NCBI RefSeq assembly: GCF_021532375.1
Contig: NZ_JAKGAP010000011.1
Span: 1 to 64,000, forward strand
Source of the DNA: Paenibacillus alkaliterrae
Lineage (GTDB): Bacteria; Bacillota; Bacilli; Paenibacillales; Paenibacillaceae
Length of the DNA: 64,000 bases
Direction: 5' to 3'
The notes beneath the pieces were generated by a model, which made no database searches, was not told the origin of the DNA, and saw only the letters and a program-made list of their open reading frames with translations. Positions 24,749 through 33,553 of this stretch are shown here, piece after piece (positions within the stretch are counted from its first letter, which is position 1; each line of letters begins with the position of its first letter). Both the position numbers and the translations under genes were made by a program.

Positions 24749-25516
24749 ATGATAAAAGCGTTTATTGGCAGTAACGAGTATCGTGAAACAAGGGCGATTC
24801 GCTTGACAATCTGGAATGAATATATAGACGAGAAGGAAATTGCGGAGTCAGCTGCCATTTATCCTCGAGGCATGCATGTTGCGCTTGCCGCGGGCTTGGC
24901 GCCTTATGGTTTCCGAATTCACACGGCAACCTTTGAGGAGCCGCAGCATGGGCTGACCGAGCAGGTCCTCAATCATACGGATGTGCTCATCTGGTGGGGG
25001 CATGCGGCGCATGATCAGGTCAGTGATGAGGTTGTTGAGCGCGTTTATCAGAGGGTGCTGAACGGCATGGGGCTCATTGTCCTGCACTCTGGGCATTTCT
25101 CCAAGCTGTTTCGCAAACTGATGGGGACGACTTGCGAATTGAAGTGGCGGGTAGCGAAGGAGAAACAGCTCTTATGGATCGTGAATCCCGCTCACCCCAT
25201 TACGGCGGGGGTTGGGTCATACATCGAGCTGGAGGAGGAAGAGATGTACGGTGAATTTTTTGATATTCCCGTGCCGGATGAGCTTATCTTCGTAGGCTGG
25301 TTTCAAGGCGGTGAGGTCTTCCGCAGCGGCTGTGCCTTTTATCGCAGACTGGGGAAGATCTTTTACTTCCAGCCTGGTCACGAGACGTATCCTACTTTTT
25401 ATAATCCGCAAATTTTGCGCGTTATCGCTAATGCGGTGCAATGGGCTGCATCAGCGCATGGGGCAGCGCCCGTATTCGGATATTCTCCGCCGATTTCGCA
25501 TATTGACGAAAATTAG
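24749..25516 (+). CDS. ThuA-like protein
   Basis: A 255-residue protein of the ThuA (trehalose utilisation) class-I-amidotransferase-like fold. Markers are the opening VTIWNEY-type strand ([12 protein letters not shown]), the [14 protein letters not shown] loop, [20 protein letters not shown] and a late [28 protein letters not shown]. Relatives are linked to trehalose or other sugar use, but their reaction is not established. GGAGGAG lies 10 bases before ATG. It stands alone, 39 bases before the greA start. Confidence 0.8.
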   Translation: MIKAFIGSNEYRETRAIRLTIWNEYIDEKEIAESAAIYPRGMHVALAAGLAPYGFRIHTATFEEPQHGLTEQVLNHTDVLIWWGHAAHDQVSDEVVERVYQRVLNGMGLIVLHSGHFSKLFRKLMGTTCELKWRVAKEKQLLWIVNPAHPITAGVGSYIELEEEEMYGEFFDIPVPDELIFVGWFQGGEVFRSGCAFYRRLGKIFYFQPGHETYPTFYNPQILRVIANAVQWAASAHGAAPVFGYSPPISHIDEN

Positions 25517-25555
25517 GTTAAAATAGAGCAAAGAGAGCAAATGGGAGCTGTTAAC

Positions 25556-26035
25556 ATGTCAAAAGATGAAGTTATTTTAACCAAAGAAGGCTTGGCTCAA
25601 TTAGAGGCGGAGCTGGACGAACTGAAATATGTGAAGCGCAAGGAGCTGGCCGCCCGGATCAAACTGGCGATCAGCTATGGCGATTTGAAGGAAAACAGCG
25701 AGTACCATTCGGCCAAGGAAGACCAGGCTTTTATGGAAACCAGAATTCTCATTCTCGATAAAATGTTGAAAAAAGCCCGGGTCGTCGATGCGAAGAGCCT
25801 CGACCTGTCAAAGGCCGGTATTGGGTCGGTCGTCGTACTGAATGATATTGAATTTGCCGAGAAAATCGAGTACAAAATTGTAGGTACGGAAGAGGCAGAT
25901 GTCAATGAAAATAAAATATCCTATGAGAGTCCTCTCGGCAAGGAGCTCATCGGAAAATCAGTCGGCGACATTATTCACGTTAATGCGCCGGTTGGCGTCA
26001 TCCAATACGAGCTGCTTGAAATAAGAGCGGTATAG
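25556..26035 (+). CDS. greA: transcription elongation factor GreA
   Basis: A 159-residue factor that rescues backtracked RNA polymerase by stimulating transcript cleavage. The N-terminal coiled coil has ILTKEGLAQLEAELDEL, and the tip acidic motif is GDLKENSEYHSAKEDQ. The C-terminal FKBP-like domain ends VNAPVGVIQYELLEI. The ATG at 25556 follows GGGAG; five further codons upstream are unlikely to be used. The terminator is immediately downstream. Confidence 0.9.
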   Translation: MSKDEVILTKEGLAQLEAELDELKYVKRKELAARIKLAISYGDLKENSEYHSAKEDQAFMETRILILDKMLKKARVVDAKSLDLSKAGIGSVVVLNDIEFAEKIEYKIVGTEEADVNENKISYESPLGKELIGKSVGDIIHVNAPVGVIQYELLEIRAV

Positions 26036-26052
26036 GCGTTAGAACGAATAAG

Positions 26053-26098
26053 AAAGACATCATTCCTTTGCGAAGCAAGGATCGGATGTCTTTTTTTG
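26053..26098 (+). terminator. terminator of greA
   Basis: AAAGACATC...GATGTCTTT stem with an inner CCTTTGCGAAGCAAGG hairpin, followed by a T-run. Confidence 0.85.
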
Positions 26099-26239
26099 TT
26101 TGCTCATCGTACGTTAATGCAAATGATGTCATTGTTTGATGAGAAAATATTAACCTCCTCTGGGACCGTAGAGGGATGCGCGCTAACACTTCGTGTGGCA
26201 AAGTAATACCTATACGCAAGAACAAGGAGGAAGATATTT

Positions 26240-27436
26240 ATGAACTTTCATTTCTTTGTAGGTAACGACAACGGAAACAGCGAGCACGACCTCATTATTG
26301 ACGGCAGGCTCATTCAGCAGCCCAATGTCAATTGCACGGTGGACGAGCTCCCTTGGAGCGAAGAGCAATCGCCGGAAAGCTTTATCAAAAATTTGCAGGA
26401 TCAACTGGTCGTCACGATTGATTCGCCGGCTGCCAGACCGGGCATGTACTATGTCGGCAAGTTTGCTCTGGAAAGCGGCGAAATTCTCGATAATTTGCAA
26501 ATCGGAATCGATCTGAAGAGCGATATGGACCTGCCGGTCATCAACACGCTTGCCCAAATTGCGGCGATTGCCGTACAGAAGGCTTATGAAGAAGAGAAAC
26601 AAATTCCGGAGCAAATTGACGTTGAAGTAGACATGGCGACGGCTCTGCCGGTTACGCAGCATACGGATGAGACCTCGGCGAAGTTCGAGAAACGTTTTAC
26701 CTCCGGCTCGCATCATGTAACGGTTCATCTGGGCATTCAACGTGTCGGGGTGAAGATCGTTATTCCATTCGCGAAGGTGGTGCCGGAAGCGACGCCCGTC
26801 ATTTTTACCCTGCAGAAGGATGGCGAGGGGAACTGGCGCGAGGGCGATATTTTCGAGGAGTTTCTGAAGGAATACGGCATTGAGAAAAAGTTCAACGGCA
26901 GTTATTTCAAAGACAAACGAATTCTTCATGTGGATATCGGGGACGGCTCGACCGAGTATCCGATTACGGAGGGCAACAAATTTTTGCGTCAATTTGTCCA
27001 CGGCAGCCATCATGGCGCCGGTTATGCGATCGAGGAAGCATTGGACGAATTTAATCGTTTGATCCATTTGCCTAATAGCCCGCGTCAATTTTTCAGCGAT
27101 GTCATCAAAAATCCGAAGCATAAATATCATGCTCGCGCGCTTAAGACGCTGAGAAGGCCGCTGGAAAGCCAAGTAAGACAAATCGTGCAGAACGTGAAGA
27201 GACAGCTTACGAAGGCGCGTAATGAAATCGATCTGATCTGCGTATATGGGGGAGGAAGCATTCTTATGCGTTCCATCCTCTATTCCGAAATCAAGGAGCT
27301 GTGCGCCGAACGCGAAATGCAGCTGCTGTATATCCCGGCTGACTATGCGGTGCAAATGAATGCCATGGGACTGGACGCTTTTGTACGGGGCAAGATTTAC
27401 GAGGCTTTGAAGAATAAGGCCGCACAGCCTGTATAA
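26240..27436 (+). CDS. ParM/Alp-type actin-like protein
   Basis: A 398-residue protein of the bacterial actin superfamily, ParM/StbA branch. The first nucleotide-phosphate motif is FFVGNDNGNSEHDL, the second HVDIGDGSTEYP (about residue 232), and the adenosine motif YGGGSILM (about 335). These proteins polymerise with ATP and push plasmid or other DNA copies apart. AAGGAGG lies 8 bases before ATG. The next gene, 44 bases on, encodes a likely DNA-binding adaptor, and an AT-rich repeat cluster follows. The surroundings are chromosomal genes (greA, ndh), so this is either a resident segregation or cytoskeletal system or a remnant of an integrated plasmid. Confidence 0.8.
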   Translation: MNFHFFVGNDNGNSEHDLIIDGRLIQQPNVNCTVDELPWSEEQSPESFIKNLQDQLVVTIDSPAARPGMYYVGKFALESGEILDNLQIGIDLKSDMDLPVINTLAQIAAIAVQKAYEEEKQIPEQIDVEVDMATALPVTQHTDETSAKFEKRFTSGSHHVTVHLGIQRVGVKIVIPFAKVVPEATPVIFTLQKDGEGNWREGDIFEEFLKEYGIEKKFNGSYFKDKRILHVDIGDGSTEYPITEGNKFLRQFVHGSHHGAGYAIEEALDEFNRLIHLPNSPRQFFSDVIKNPKHKYHARALKTLRRPLESQVRQIVQNVKRQLTKARNEIDLICVYGGGSILMRSILYSEIKELCAEREMQLLYIPADYAVQMNAMGLDAFVRGKIYEALKNKAAQPV

Positions 27437-27480
27437 ATGGCAAGCATGCGCAAACTATGGGATTTCGGTAGGTGACTTGA

Positions 27481-27876
27481 GTGAAGAAGACGAAACAGCC
27501 AGGTGAAAACATTAGTTTAAAAACGAAAAAAACGGAAGATCCATTGGTGATGCAGTGGCTCAATGCCCAATCGAATCTCATGGATTCCCTTCGTTATTTA
27601 ATCGAGAAAGAGATTTTTCAGAATGGTGTCCGCAATTTGCAGGCTTTCGTTCCCGTAGAAAGGAACGTCTTGCAAGGAGGCGCGGGTTCTGCGCTGCCGC
27701 AGGAAATCCCGTTTGCCGGACCTTCCTCAGGCCAGCGGGAAATGGCTGCAGCCGTGGAGGAAAACAAGGAGAATATGGCGGAGCCTGGGTTTGAGTCTAT
27801 GCATGAGCCTAAGCAAGAGCCTGTATCCGAGCCGGAAGAAGAAATTGACGATGAGGACATCGATGCTTGGAGCTGA
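27481..27876 (+). CDS. ribbon-helix-helix ParR-like adaptor protein
   Basis: A 131-residue protein that starts at a GTG. Residues 12-50 read ISLKTKKTEDPLVMQWLNAQ and then SNLMDSLRYLIEKEI, the beta strand and two helices of a ribbon-helix-helix DNA-binding domain of the ParR/AlfB kind. The rest is low-complexity and ends in an acidic tail (EPEEEIDDEDIDAWS), where ParR proteins carry the peptide that caps the actin filament. It directly follows the ParM-like gene, presumably as one operon. By analogy it would bind the repeats at 27886-27985 and repress its own operon. Assignment is from fold pattern and context. Confidence 0.6.
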   Translation: MKKTKQPGENISLKTKKTEDPLVMQWLNAQSNLMDSLRYLIEKEIFQNGVRNLQAFVPVERNVLQGGAGSALPQEIPFAGPSSGQREMAAAVEENKENMAEPGFESMHEPKQEPVSEPEEEIDDEDIDAWS

Positions 27877-27885
27877 TAATAGAAA

Positions 27886-27985
27886 CATCTCACGCGAGTT
27901 ATATTTAGTATTACCTAATATGACTAGATGACACTAAATAGTACTAAATAATATCCGGTATTATTTAGACACACTAAGTGAGATG
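27886..27985. repeat. AT-rich repeat cluster, candidate parC centromere
   Basis: Within 100 bases the 8-mer ACTAAATA occurs twice in tandem with a 10-bp period (27933-27940 and 27943-27950). Its complement TATTTAGT lies on the left (27902-27909) and TATTTAGA on the right (27962-27969). The cluster is bounded by an 8-bp inverted repeat CATCTCAC / GTGAGATG. Such helically phased short sites next to parMR genes are what ribbon-helix-helix partition proteins bind. Confidence 0.45.
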
Positions 27986-28016
27986 GAGTGATGTCGAACA
28001 ACACATCAAAATTCGG

Positions 28017-28058
28017 AATACCGCTAATCCCAAACAAGGGGGTGGCGGTATTTATTTT
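28017..28058 (+). terminator. terminator after the parM/parR-like pair
   Basis: AATACCGC pairs with GCGGTATT and is followed by TATTTTTC. It lies just beyond the repeat cluster. Confidence 0.7.
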
Positions 28059-28148
28059 TCATCAGAAGTTACTGTTGCATTAAACATAATCGTATGTGAT
28101 TAAGGGAGCACAAGAATATGGTTGATCAAGCTCTAGAAAGGCCACTAG

Positions 28149-28190
28149 AAAAAAAAGAGGAGGGCAGTCTGCAGTCTGTTCTCCTCTTTT
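28149..28190 (-). terminator. terminator of the yjlC-ndh operon
   Basis: On the minus strand AAAAGAGGAG pairs with CTCCTCTTTT, continuing into a run of eight T, 10 bases after the ndh stop. Confidence 0.85.
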
Positions 28191-28199
28191 CCATATAGC

Positions 28200-29381
28200 T
28201 TAGTATGCAAGCGCGAATAGACCGTGAATATGCGACAGGTAACGAACGTTGCTCGCTTCCTTCATAAGCGTCGCAGGCAGGCCCTTCAGCTGTGTAGCGT
28301 TGCCGCCGATTGTGCCGACCGCGTCTTTGCGGCCGAGACTTCCGAGCGTACCGGAGAATACCGGCACAAACTTATCCATCGCGCCGCCCTTGATTTGAGC
28401 CGCCAGGTTGCAGCCGACTGTTTCACCCATTTGCCAAGCAAGCTGAGCCGTTGGAGGGTATGGACGATCGCCGCCCTCCGGGAATACGACTGCGCAATCG
28501 CCGGCTAGGAATACATCCGGATGCGAAGTCGATTGCAGAGTGGAAGTAACGGTAGAACGGCCGCGGTCTTCAGCAAGGCCGCTGCTGCCGACAACCGGGT
28601 TGCCTTTAACGCCGCCTGTCCAAATAATCGTGCTGGACTCGATTGTGCGTCCGTCTTTCAGGGAAACGGAATTTTTCGTCGCTTCCGTAATGGCAACGCC
28701 AGTAATAAAGTTTACGCCGCGTTTCTCAAGGCTTGCTACTGCGCGCTCAATCAGATTTTTAGGGAAGATTGGCAGAACGGCAGGTCCTGCTTCAACGCAA
28801 TATAGCGCCACATCATTGAAGTCGATACCTTTGCTGCGGCAAACCTCAGGCAATTTATCGGCGAATTCGCCGACAAGCTCGACGCCGGTCAAACCTCCGC
28901 CGCCGACAACGATCGTTGCGTCAGCTTTGTTGCCCGATTTTTTGTAAGCGTCCAGCCGACTTTCGACATGCGCGCGAATTTTGTTGGCATCCGCAACGGA
29001 TTTTAGGACCAGGCTGTTCTCTTCCAGGCCCGGGATCCCGAAGTAGTTCGTTTCACTGCCAAGAGCTACGACCAGAGAATCATACTTCTGTATTTGGCCG
29101 CCAGCCAAAACGACTTGCTTATCGTTCGGCTTAATTTCTTTAACCGAGTCAACGATGATATTGATCTTTTTATCGCCGAGAAGCTTGTTAAGCGGAAGCG
29201 AAACGGCTCCTTCTGAAATCGTGCCGCCTGCAAGCCGGTGCAGCTCAGTAATGATTTGGTGGGTAGGGAAACGGTTCACGATTGTGATTGCCGCTTCAGC
29301 TGGCGTTAGGTGCTTGCGTGCCGTCATAGCGGTAAGAACGCCGCCATATCCGCCGCCCAGAATTAAAATTTGCTTCGACAT
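28200..29381 (-). CDS. ndh: type II NADH dehydrogenase
   Basis: A 393-residue membrane-associated flavoprotein that passes electrons from NADH to menaquinone without pumping protons. FAD motif ILILGGGYGGVLTA is at the N-terminus, the NAD-binding motif TIVVGGGGLTGVELVGE is near residue 165, the second FAD motif HPDVFLAGDCA lies near 290, and the quinone-site region PYPPTAQLAWQMG follows. It is preceded 35 bases upstream by a DUF1641 gene. The same pair is yjlC-ndh in B. subtilis, an operon repressed by Rex, and a Rex-like site is present upstream here. Confidence 0.88.
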   Translation of the reverse strand: MSKQILILGGGYGGVLTAMTARKHLTPAEAAITIVNRFPTHQIITELHRLAGGTISEGAVSLPLNKLLGDKKINIIVDSVKEIKPNDKQVVLAGGQIQKYDSLVVALGSETNYFGIPGLEENSLVLKSVADANKIRAHVESRLDAYKKSGNKADATIVVGGGGLTGVELVGEFADKLPEVCRSKGIDFNDVALYCVEAGPAVLPIFPKNLIERAVASLEKRGVNFITGVAITEATKNSVSLKDGRTIESSTIIWTGGVKGNPVVGSSGLAEDRGRSTVTSTLQSTSHPDVFLAGDCAVVFPEGGDRPYPPTAQLAWQMGETVGCNLAAQIKGGAMDKFVPVFSGTLGSLGRKDAVGTIGGNATQLKGLPATLMKEASNVRYLSHIHGLFALAY

Positions 29382-29416
29382 GTTTATCCTCCATTCGTTC
29401 TATGGGTGTTCCGTTA

Positions 29417-29857
29417 TTATGCTTTTTCGTTTTTCCGTTCAGCTAACACATTCAGGAACGCTTGCGCGAAACGGAGCGTTTTTTGAACTTCCGGATCCTT
29501 CAGCATTTTCAGCATGGCGAACAGGCCAACCGTTGAACCAGCAGCCTCTTGCGAGCGCTCGCCTGCTTCTATTGCAGCTGTAGCGATGCCTTTTGCTTTC
29601 TCCTGAACCGGCTTGACGAATTCACCGATACCTTGGGCGAAATCGTTGATAAGTACTTTATCCGTTGCGATGTTTTGAGCAAAATCGTAAGCCTTCGTCA
29701 TAAGCGTGACCATCTCGGCCAACTTCGGCAAATTGTCCACCAGCACAGTCAAGGACTGTTGAACCTCTGGCTTCATTAGTTGATCAAGAATGTCCAGCGT
29801 TTGTTTTTGCTCGGCAATGCTCACCGCTACTTCTTGCTCGGCAGATAGTTGTGACAT
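29417..29857 (-). CDS. yjlC: DUF1641 protein (YjlC-like)
   Basis: A 146-residue, largely helical, cytoplasmic protein with the DUF1641 pattern: VLVDNLPKLAEMVTLMTKAYDF, a variable middle, then VGLFAMLKMLKDPEVQKTLRFA at the C-terminus. It is first gene of an operon with ndh, as in B. subtilis. Its biochemical role is unknown; co-occurrence with NADH and formate dehydrogenases suggests an accessory role in respiration. Confidence 0.8.
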   Translation of the reverse strand: MSQLSAEQEVAVSIAEQKQTLDILDQLMKPEVQQSLTVLVDNLPKLAEMVTLMTKAYDFAQNIATDKVLINDFAQGIGEFVKPVQEKAKGIATAAIEAGERSQEAAGSTVGLFAMLKMLKDPEVQKTLRFAQAFLNVLAERKNEKA

Positions 29858-29945
29858 AAGAGAATGTCCCCCTTTACGTAAATTTAAAAGTAAGTTATGG
29901 TCTCAATCGTGTCAGCCGCTAAAGATTCAGCTAAACCCCAAGAGA

Positions 29946-29963
29946 TTGTTACACTTTTCACAT
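29946..29963. promoter_or_regulatory. Rex-like redox operator upstream of yjlC-ndh
   Basis: TTGTTACACTTTTCACAT matches 11 of the 14 fixed positions of the Rex box TTGTGAA-N4-TTCACAA. It lies about 90 bases before the yjlC start. The B. subtilis orthologous operon is under Rex, which senses NADH/NAD. A clear promoter could not be placed. Confidence 0.4.
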
Positions 29964-30175
29964 AGTTTTCCGTTAAGACGTTCGATCAGATGCGACAGAC
30001 TACTTGTGACTGTAGCGGGGGCTAAGAGCATTAGCGAAAATGACAAAAACGGATCTAAACCCATTGTTTCTATTCTACATCGTTTGGTGCAAAATGAAAT
30101 AAGAAATTTATACATTTCGAAAAAATAATGATCGGAGATTTATTGTATACTCGGAAATAGAAAGCAGGTGACCTT

Positions 30176-30514
30176 ATGCAGCCATTTACAAAGCGAGTAA
30201 TTGAGATTATAAAAGCAATTCCTGAGGGCAATGTAATGACCTACGGGCAAATCGCGGCACAGGCGGGAAGCCCGAGAGGTGCGAGACAGGTGGTTCGGAT
30301 TCTTCACTCGCTAAGCGCTGTACATAGCCTGCCCTGGCATCGGGTCGTTAATGCAAAAGGCGAAATCGCGTTGCAAGAGGAGGAAGCCCGCTTTATGCAG
30401 TCGTTCTATTTGAACAATGAGGGCGTCGAAACGGATGAAGCCGGGCGCGTGAATTTAGAGCGGTACCGCTATATCGATACAGAGCAAGCATCCGATCCGG
30501 ACGCATTGCAATAG
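30176..30514 (+). CDS. alkyltransferase-like (ATL) DNA-binding protein
   Basis: A 112-residue protein homologous to the DNA-binding domain of O6-alkylguanine-DNA alkyltransferase (VMTYGQIAAQAGSPRGARQV helix-turn-helix with the arginine finger). The active-site PCHR motif reads PWHRVVNAKGEI: the alkyl-accepting cysteine is tryptophan. ATL proteins bind alkylated guanines and hand them to nucleotide excision repair instead of repairing them. AGGTGA lies 6 bases before ATG. Single gene. Confidence 0.85.
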   Translation: MQPFTKRVIEIIKAIPEGNVMTYGQIAAQAGSPRGARQVVRILHSLSAVHSLPWHRVVNAKGEIALQEEEARFMQSFYLNNEGVETDEAGRVNLERYRYIDTEQASDPDALQ

Positions 30515-30645
30515 GCCTTGCTCTTTCTCTTAGATGGTGCTTTATACGCGCGCTTGCGAGTTTTGTTATAAAATTCTCATAAAGCCTAAATTGAATCCCC
30601 TTATCCGAACATTTATTATAGTATAAACCATATGGAAAGGAGAAC

Positions 30646-31110
30646 ATGATGATGACCAATGAACTTATAGCAGGCAATATTCGCAATTTCACGGTTTCAA
30701 CGGAAATCTTTTTCAAACCTAACTTGGATATTTATTCGCAGATGATTTATATCGTACTCAGCTCAAGCACCGCTGATTCCGCTTCACTAACGATTAACGA
30801 GGTCGCAAGCAAAGGCCGGATGACAACGAAGCAAGCGATCAAAGCGATGCAGGCTCTCGTCGACGAGCATCTCATTCCACATAAATTGTTCCGCAAAATG
30901 ATCGGGGAATTCCAGGATGACCGGTTGTCATGGGCGGCCAAAGGGTTGCTCACCTACTGCAAGGAGCATAGGAATATTACGATTGCCGAACTGCTCCAGC
31001 TGTCCGACCAGTCCGGGGAGAACGAGCAAAGCATCCGCAAGGCGCTTGTCGAGCTGGACCGCAACGGATATTTGGAGGACTACCCGGAGCTTAGCAAAAT
31101 CGCGAATTAA
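30646..31110 (+). CDS. two-domain winged-helix protein
   Basis: A 154-residue protein with two winged-helix-like parts. The first (about 25-80) has IYSQMIYIVLSSSTADSASL and a following NEVASKGRMTTKQAIKAMQAL helix-turn-helix. The second (about 95-150) reads LSWAAKGLLTYCKEH and IRKALVELDRNGYLE. The arrangement is like DnaD/RepA-type initiator or phage regulatory proteins, but I cannot assign a family. Three ATG codons stand in a row at the start; the third (30652) has the best spacing to AAGGAGA. A terminator follows. Confidence 0.65.
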   Translation: MMMTNELIAGNIRNFTVSTEIFFKPNLDIYSQMIYIVLSSSTADSASLTINEVASKGRMTTKQAIKAMQALVDEHLIPHKLFRKMIGEFQDDRLSWAAKGLLTYCKEHRNITIAELLQLSDQSGENEQSIRKALVELDRNGYLEDYPELSKIAN

Positions 31111-31122
31111 TCAGGCTAAAAA

Positions 31123-31163
31123 GATCGGGACCGGTGTTGCTCGTTTGAGGCACCGGTCCCGAT
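31123..31163. terminator. bidirectional terminator between convergent genes
   Basis: ATCGGGACCGGTG pairs perfectly with CACCGGTCCCGAT. On the minus strand it is followed by CTTTTTAG, and on the + strand by TTTGCTT. Confidence 0.8.
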
Positions 31164-31167
31164 TTGC

Positions 31168-33411
31168 TTATTGAATGCTCAATCGCTCGAGCAGCGCATC
31201 TCCGTTTTTACCTACTTTGACATAGGCGAAGCGGGCGTTTTGTTCGGTCTCTGTGCCGGTGCCCTCCGGTACGAAGTAGGTTTCTATGCCGTAGTAAATG
31301 CTTGACCAGCCGCTTACGGTTCCATTTATAAGGATCTCCTGAACGGCCAGCTTGTCGCCGTTCTTATACAAGCGATCGAAAACATACACGCCGGAAGCGT
31401 CCGGACGAAGCACCACCTTGACGCGGCTTAGGCCCGGGCGCGACTCGAGTTCAGTCATAACCGCAGCCGGAGGCGTAGAGATACTATAATTAAGCGTGAC
31501 ATAGTCGCCCTGCAGGAGCGATCTTGGATCCAGCGGCTCAATCTGCAGCTTGACCTGGGCTCCATTTGCCAATAAGGATTCGCTTGCTGCCGTATGGTAA
31601 CCGATATAGCTCAGCTGAAGCGCAATGACGATTGCGATCCAGAGTGAGCTTTTTCGCATATATGGCTGAAACCCTGCTGCTTCGGCTGGCTCGCCCGCCC
31701 GTGCCCGATAGGCGTAAATATAGGTTGCTGCAATAAAGACAGTGCCTAGGAGAGCAAGCGTGATCGATTTATGCATGAGCGTCCACAGCAGATCGTAGTA
31801 CTTGAAAGCGATATAAACGAACCAGAACGTGAAGCTTACTGCGGCTTCTAAAGCTTGGCTGCGGCGGACGAATACGAAAGTCATTCCCGTAACGACGATG
31901 AAGTTGATGATGTTGAACCATGTATTCGAATGCGGAAAAATATCGTCCATAAAAGTAAGCCATAATAAGAACAGCAGAGTAAAGAACAGTCCGCCCTCCC
32001 GCACATGCTGCCGCAAAGAGCCTTCACGCAGCAGGAGGCGGCCGGCATAGATGACAGCGTTCAGCGTCGCAAGAATTAACACAATAAACGCAGCGGCATG
32101 CTGCACCGATTGGAAAAGCTGGAACAAAATAATTGCGATATTGCCGTTAATAAGCGTATAAATGAATAGTTGCTGAGCACGTCCGTCTAACCGAAACCAT
32201 CCTCCGACAGTCAGAAGAAGGAACATAACCGATAAGGCCGTCATGTCGATCCAGACGATGGACACCATTCCAGCCGCATAGCCGATCATCAGCACCGTAT
32301 ACCGAATAGCCGGATTCAGGCGCGGCAGCAGGATAGCGGGAATGACGAACAACAGAGACACGGCATAAAGCGTATGCTGAGGCTCGATTTCTCCCGAGGC
32401 CATAAATACGAGGCCGATTAAGGAGATGCTGCCGATGAGGACGCCAATTACCGTCACGATGGTCGATGCGATTTTGCTGACGACCACGCTCTTCTTCTCC
32501 TCGGATTGCAAATCCGCAGCATTTTCTTCCGTAGAGGACGGGTTATTGCCGAGCTTGTTTAAATAACGGAAGAAAAACACATTGCCGGTAAGCAATAGAG
32601 CGACGAACACAAGCCCCAGAATGAAGAAAGTTGTAGACGCATGCTCCGACATGAGCTCGATAAATCGGATGACCGCAAAAGCGGAGGCGGCCAGCGCATT
32701 TAGGGTCAGCATGATTTTGTCCAAACGTACACGGATAAAATAATAAAATCCAATAAGAATGGCGGCACTGCTTGCGATATTCATTGTTGCGTCATATACG
32801 TTATTCTGAAACGTTGTCGATAAGATTAGCAACGAGACATGGAATAGAACAAAGCTTGCTGTCTTGACCGGCGCTGACCGCAGCCAGTTGTTCTCCGCAA
32901 CAAGGAACAGAATCAGATTAATCGCAGCGAATAAACCGCCAATCCATAGAAGCCGCTCCTCGCTGTGCATGAAAGATAAGGAGGAAGGAAAGAAGTATTG
33001 CCACAAGGTCAAATGAATGAGAGCATACGTTAATAGATAAAACGGGTTGTAGCGCGTTATTATAGCAAACAGCAGCGCAGGAATGGACCAGACGAGGAAC
33101 AGCTCGTACGTATCGGCATGGGAATTATAAATTTGATTGAGCAGTGCGACCGAAGCGCCGAATGAAATACAGCCGCCGACGAGAAAAATGGCGGATAGAA
33201 ACGAATGATGCCCGAGCATAAATTTCATCTTGGAAAATAGGAAGGATACGCCGTAAAACAGGACGATCATGCCTGCGGAGGCGAGAATTTTATCGGCACG
33301 GCCGAGACCGTTCCAATTGGCTGCGAAAAAATAAATGATGGCTGCAAGCAGCAGGGAAACGCCCATTAGAAATCCGACTCGCGTGACGTTTAAACGGACC
33401 ATTGCATTCAC
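31168..33411 (-). CDS. DUF2157/DUF4401 membrane protein with C-terminal GDYXXLXY domain
   Basis: A 747-residue polytopic membrane protein. The N-terminal region (about 1-300) has paired hydrophobic helices of the DUF2157 kind (ILASAGMIVLFYGVSFLF). The middle (about 310-560) is a second multi-helix block resembling DUF4401. After one more membrane helix, the extracytoplasmic C-terminal domain (about 590-747) carries the signature LLQGDYVTLNYSI that names GDYXXLXY proteins. In many bacteria these are two or three separate neighbouring genes; here they are one polypeptide. Function is unknown. The stop lies just beyond a shared terminator. Confidence 0.75.
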   Translation of the reverse strand: MNAMVRLNVTRVGFLMGVSLLLAAIIYFFAANWNGLGRADKILASAGMIVLFYGVSFLFSKMKFMLGHHSFLSAIFLVGGCISFGASVALLNQIYNSHADTYELFLVWSIPALLFAIITRYNPFYLLTYALIHLTLWQYFFPSSLSFMHSEERLLWIGGLFAAINLILFLVAENNWLRSAPVKTASFVLFHVSLLILSTTFQNNVYDATMNIASSAAILIGFYYFIRVRLDKIMLTLNALAASAFAVIRFIELMSEHASTTFFILGLVFVALLLTGNVFFFRYLNKLGNNPSSTEENAADLQSEEKKSVVVSKIASTIVTVIGVLIGSISLIGLVFMASGEIEPQHTLYAVSLLFVIPAILLPRLNPAIRYTVLMIGYAAGMVSIVWIDMTALSVMFLLLTVGGWFRLDGRAQQLFIYTLINGNIAIILFQLFQSVQHAAAFIVLILATLNAVIYAGRLLLREGSLRQHVREGGLFFTLLFLLWLTFMDDIFPHSNTWFNIINFIVVTGMTFVFVRRSQALEAAVSFTFWFVYIAFKYYDLLWTLMHKSITLALLGTVFIAATYIYAYRARAGEPAEAAGFQPYMRKSSLWIAIVIALQLSYIGYHTAASESLLANGAQVKLQIEPLDPRSLLQGDYVTLNYSISTPPAAVMTELESRPGLSRVKVVLRPDASGVYVFDRLYKNGDKLAVQEILINGTVSGWSSIYYGIETYFVPEGTGTETEQNARFAYVKVGKNGDALLERLSIQ

Positions 33412-33553
33412 TTGCCTTTCTTGTTGGTATGTCTTGTATTATAATAGCCCGTTAGGAGTGCAACTAGTACTCACTTTATGTAGTACCGCTAGCCGCGAAG
33501 CCTTTTCGGGTATAATGGAGGATGTACGAATATGAAACGGAAGAGGTTTATCG

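Noticed and set aside
26210..27355. 381-codon minus-strand frame opposite the ParM-like gene
   Set aside because: It is antisense to a gene with intact actin motifs, a good ribosome site and sensible codon use. The opposite frame has no domain.
28118..28198. 26-codon frame MVDQALERPLEKKEEG... with an AAGGGAG site
   Set aside because: The second half is the two arms of the ndh terminator, so the coding appearance is a by-product. It may be the decayed start of a lost gene but gives no protein of note.
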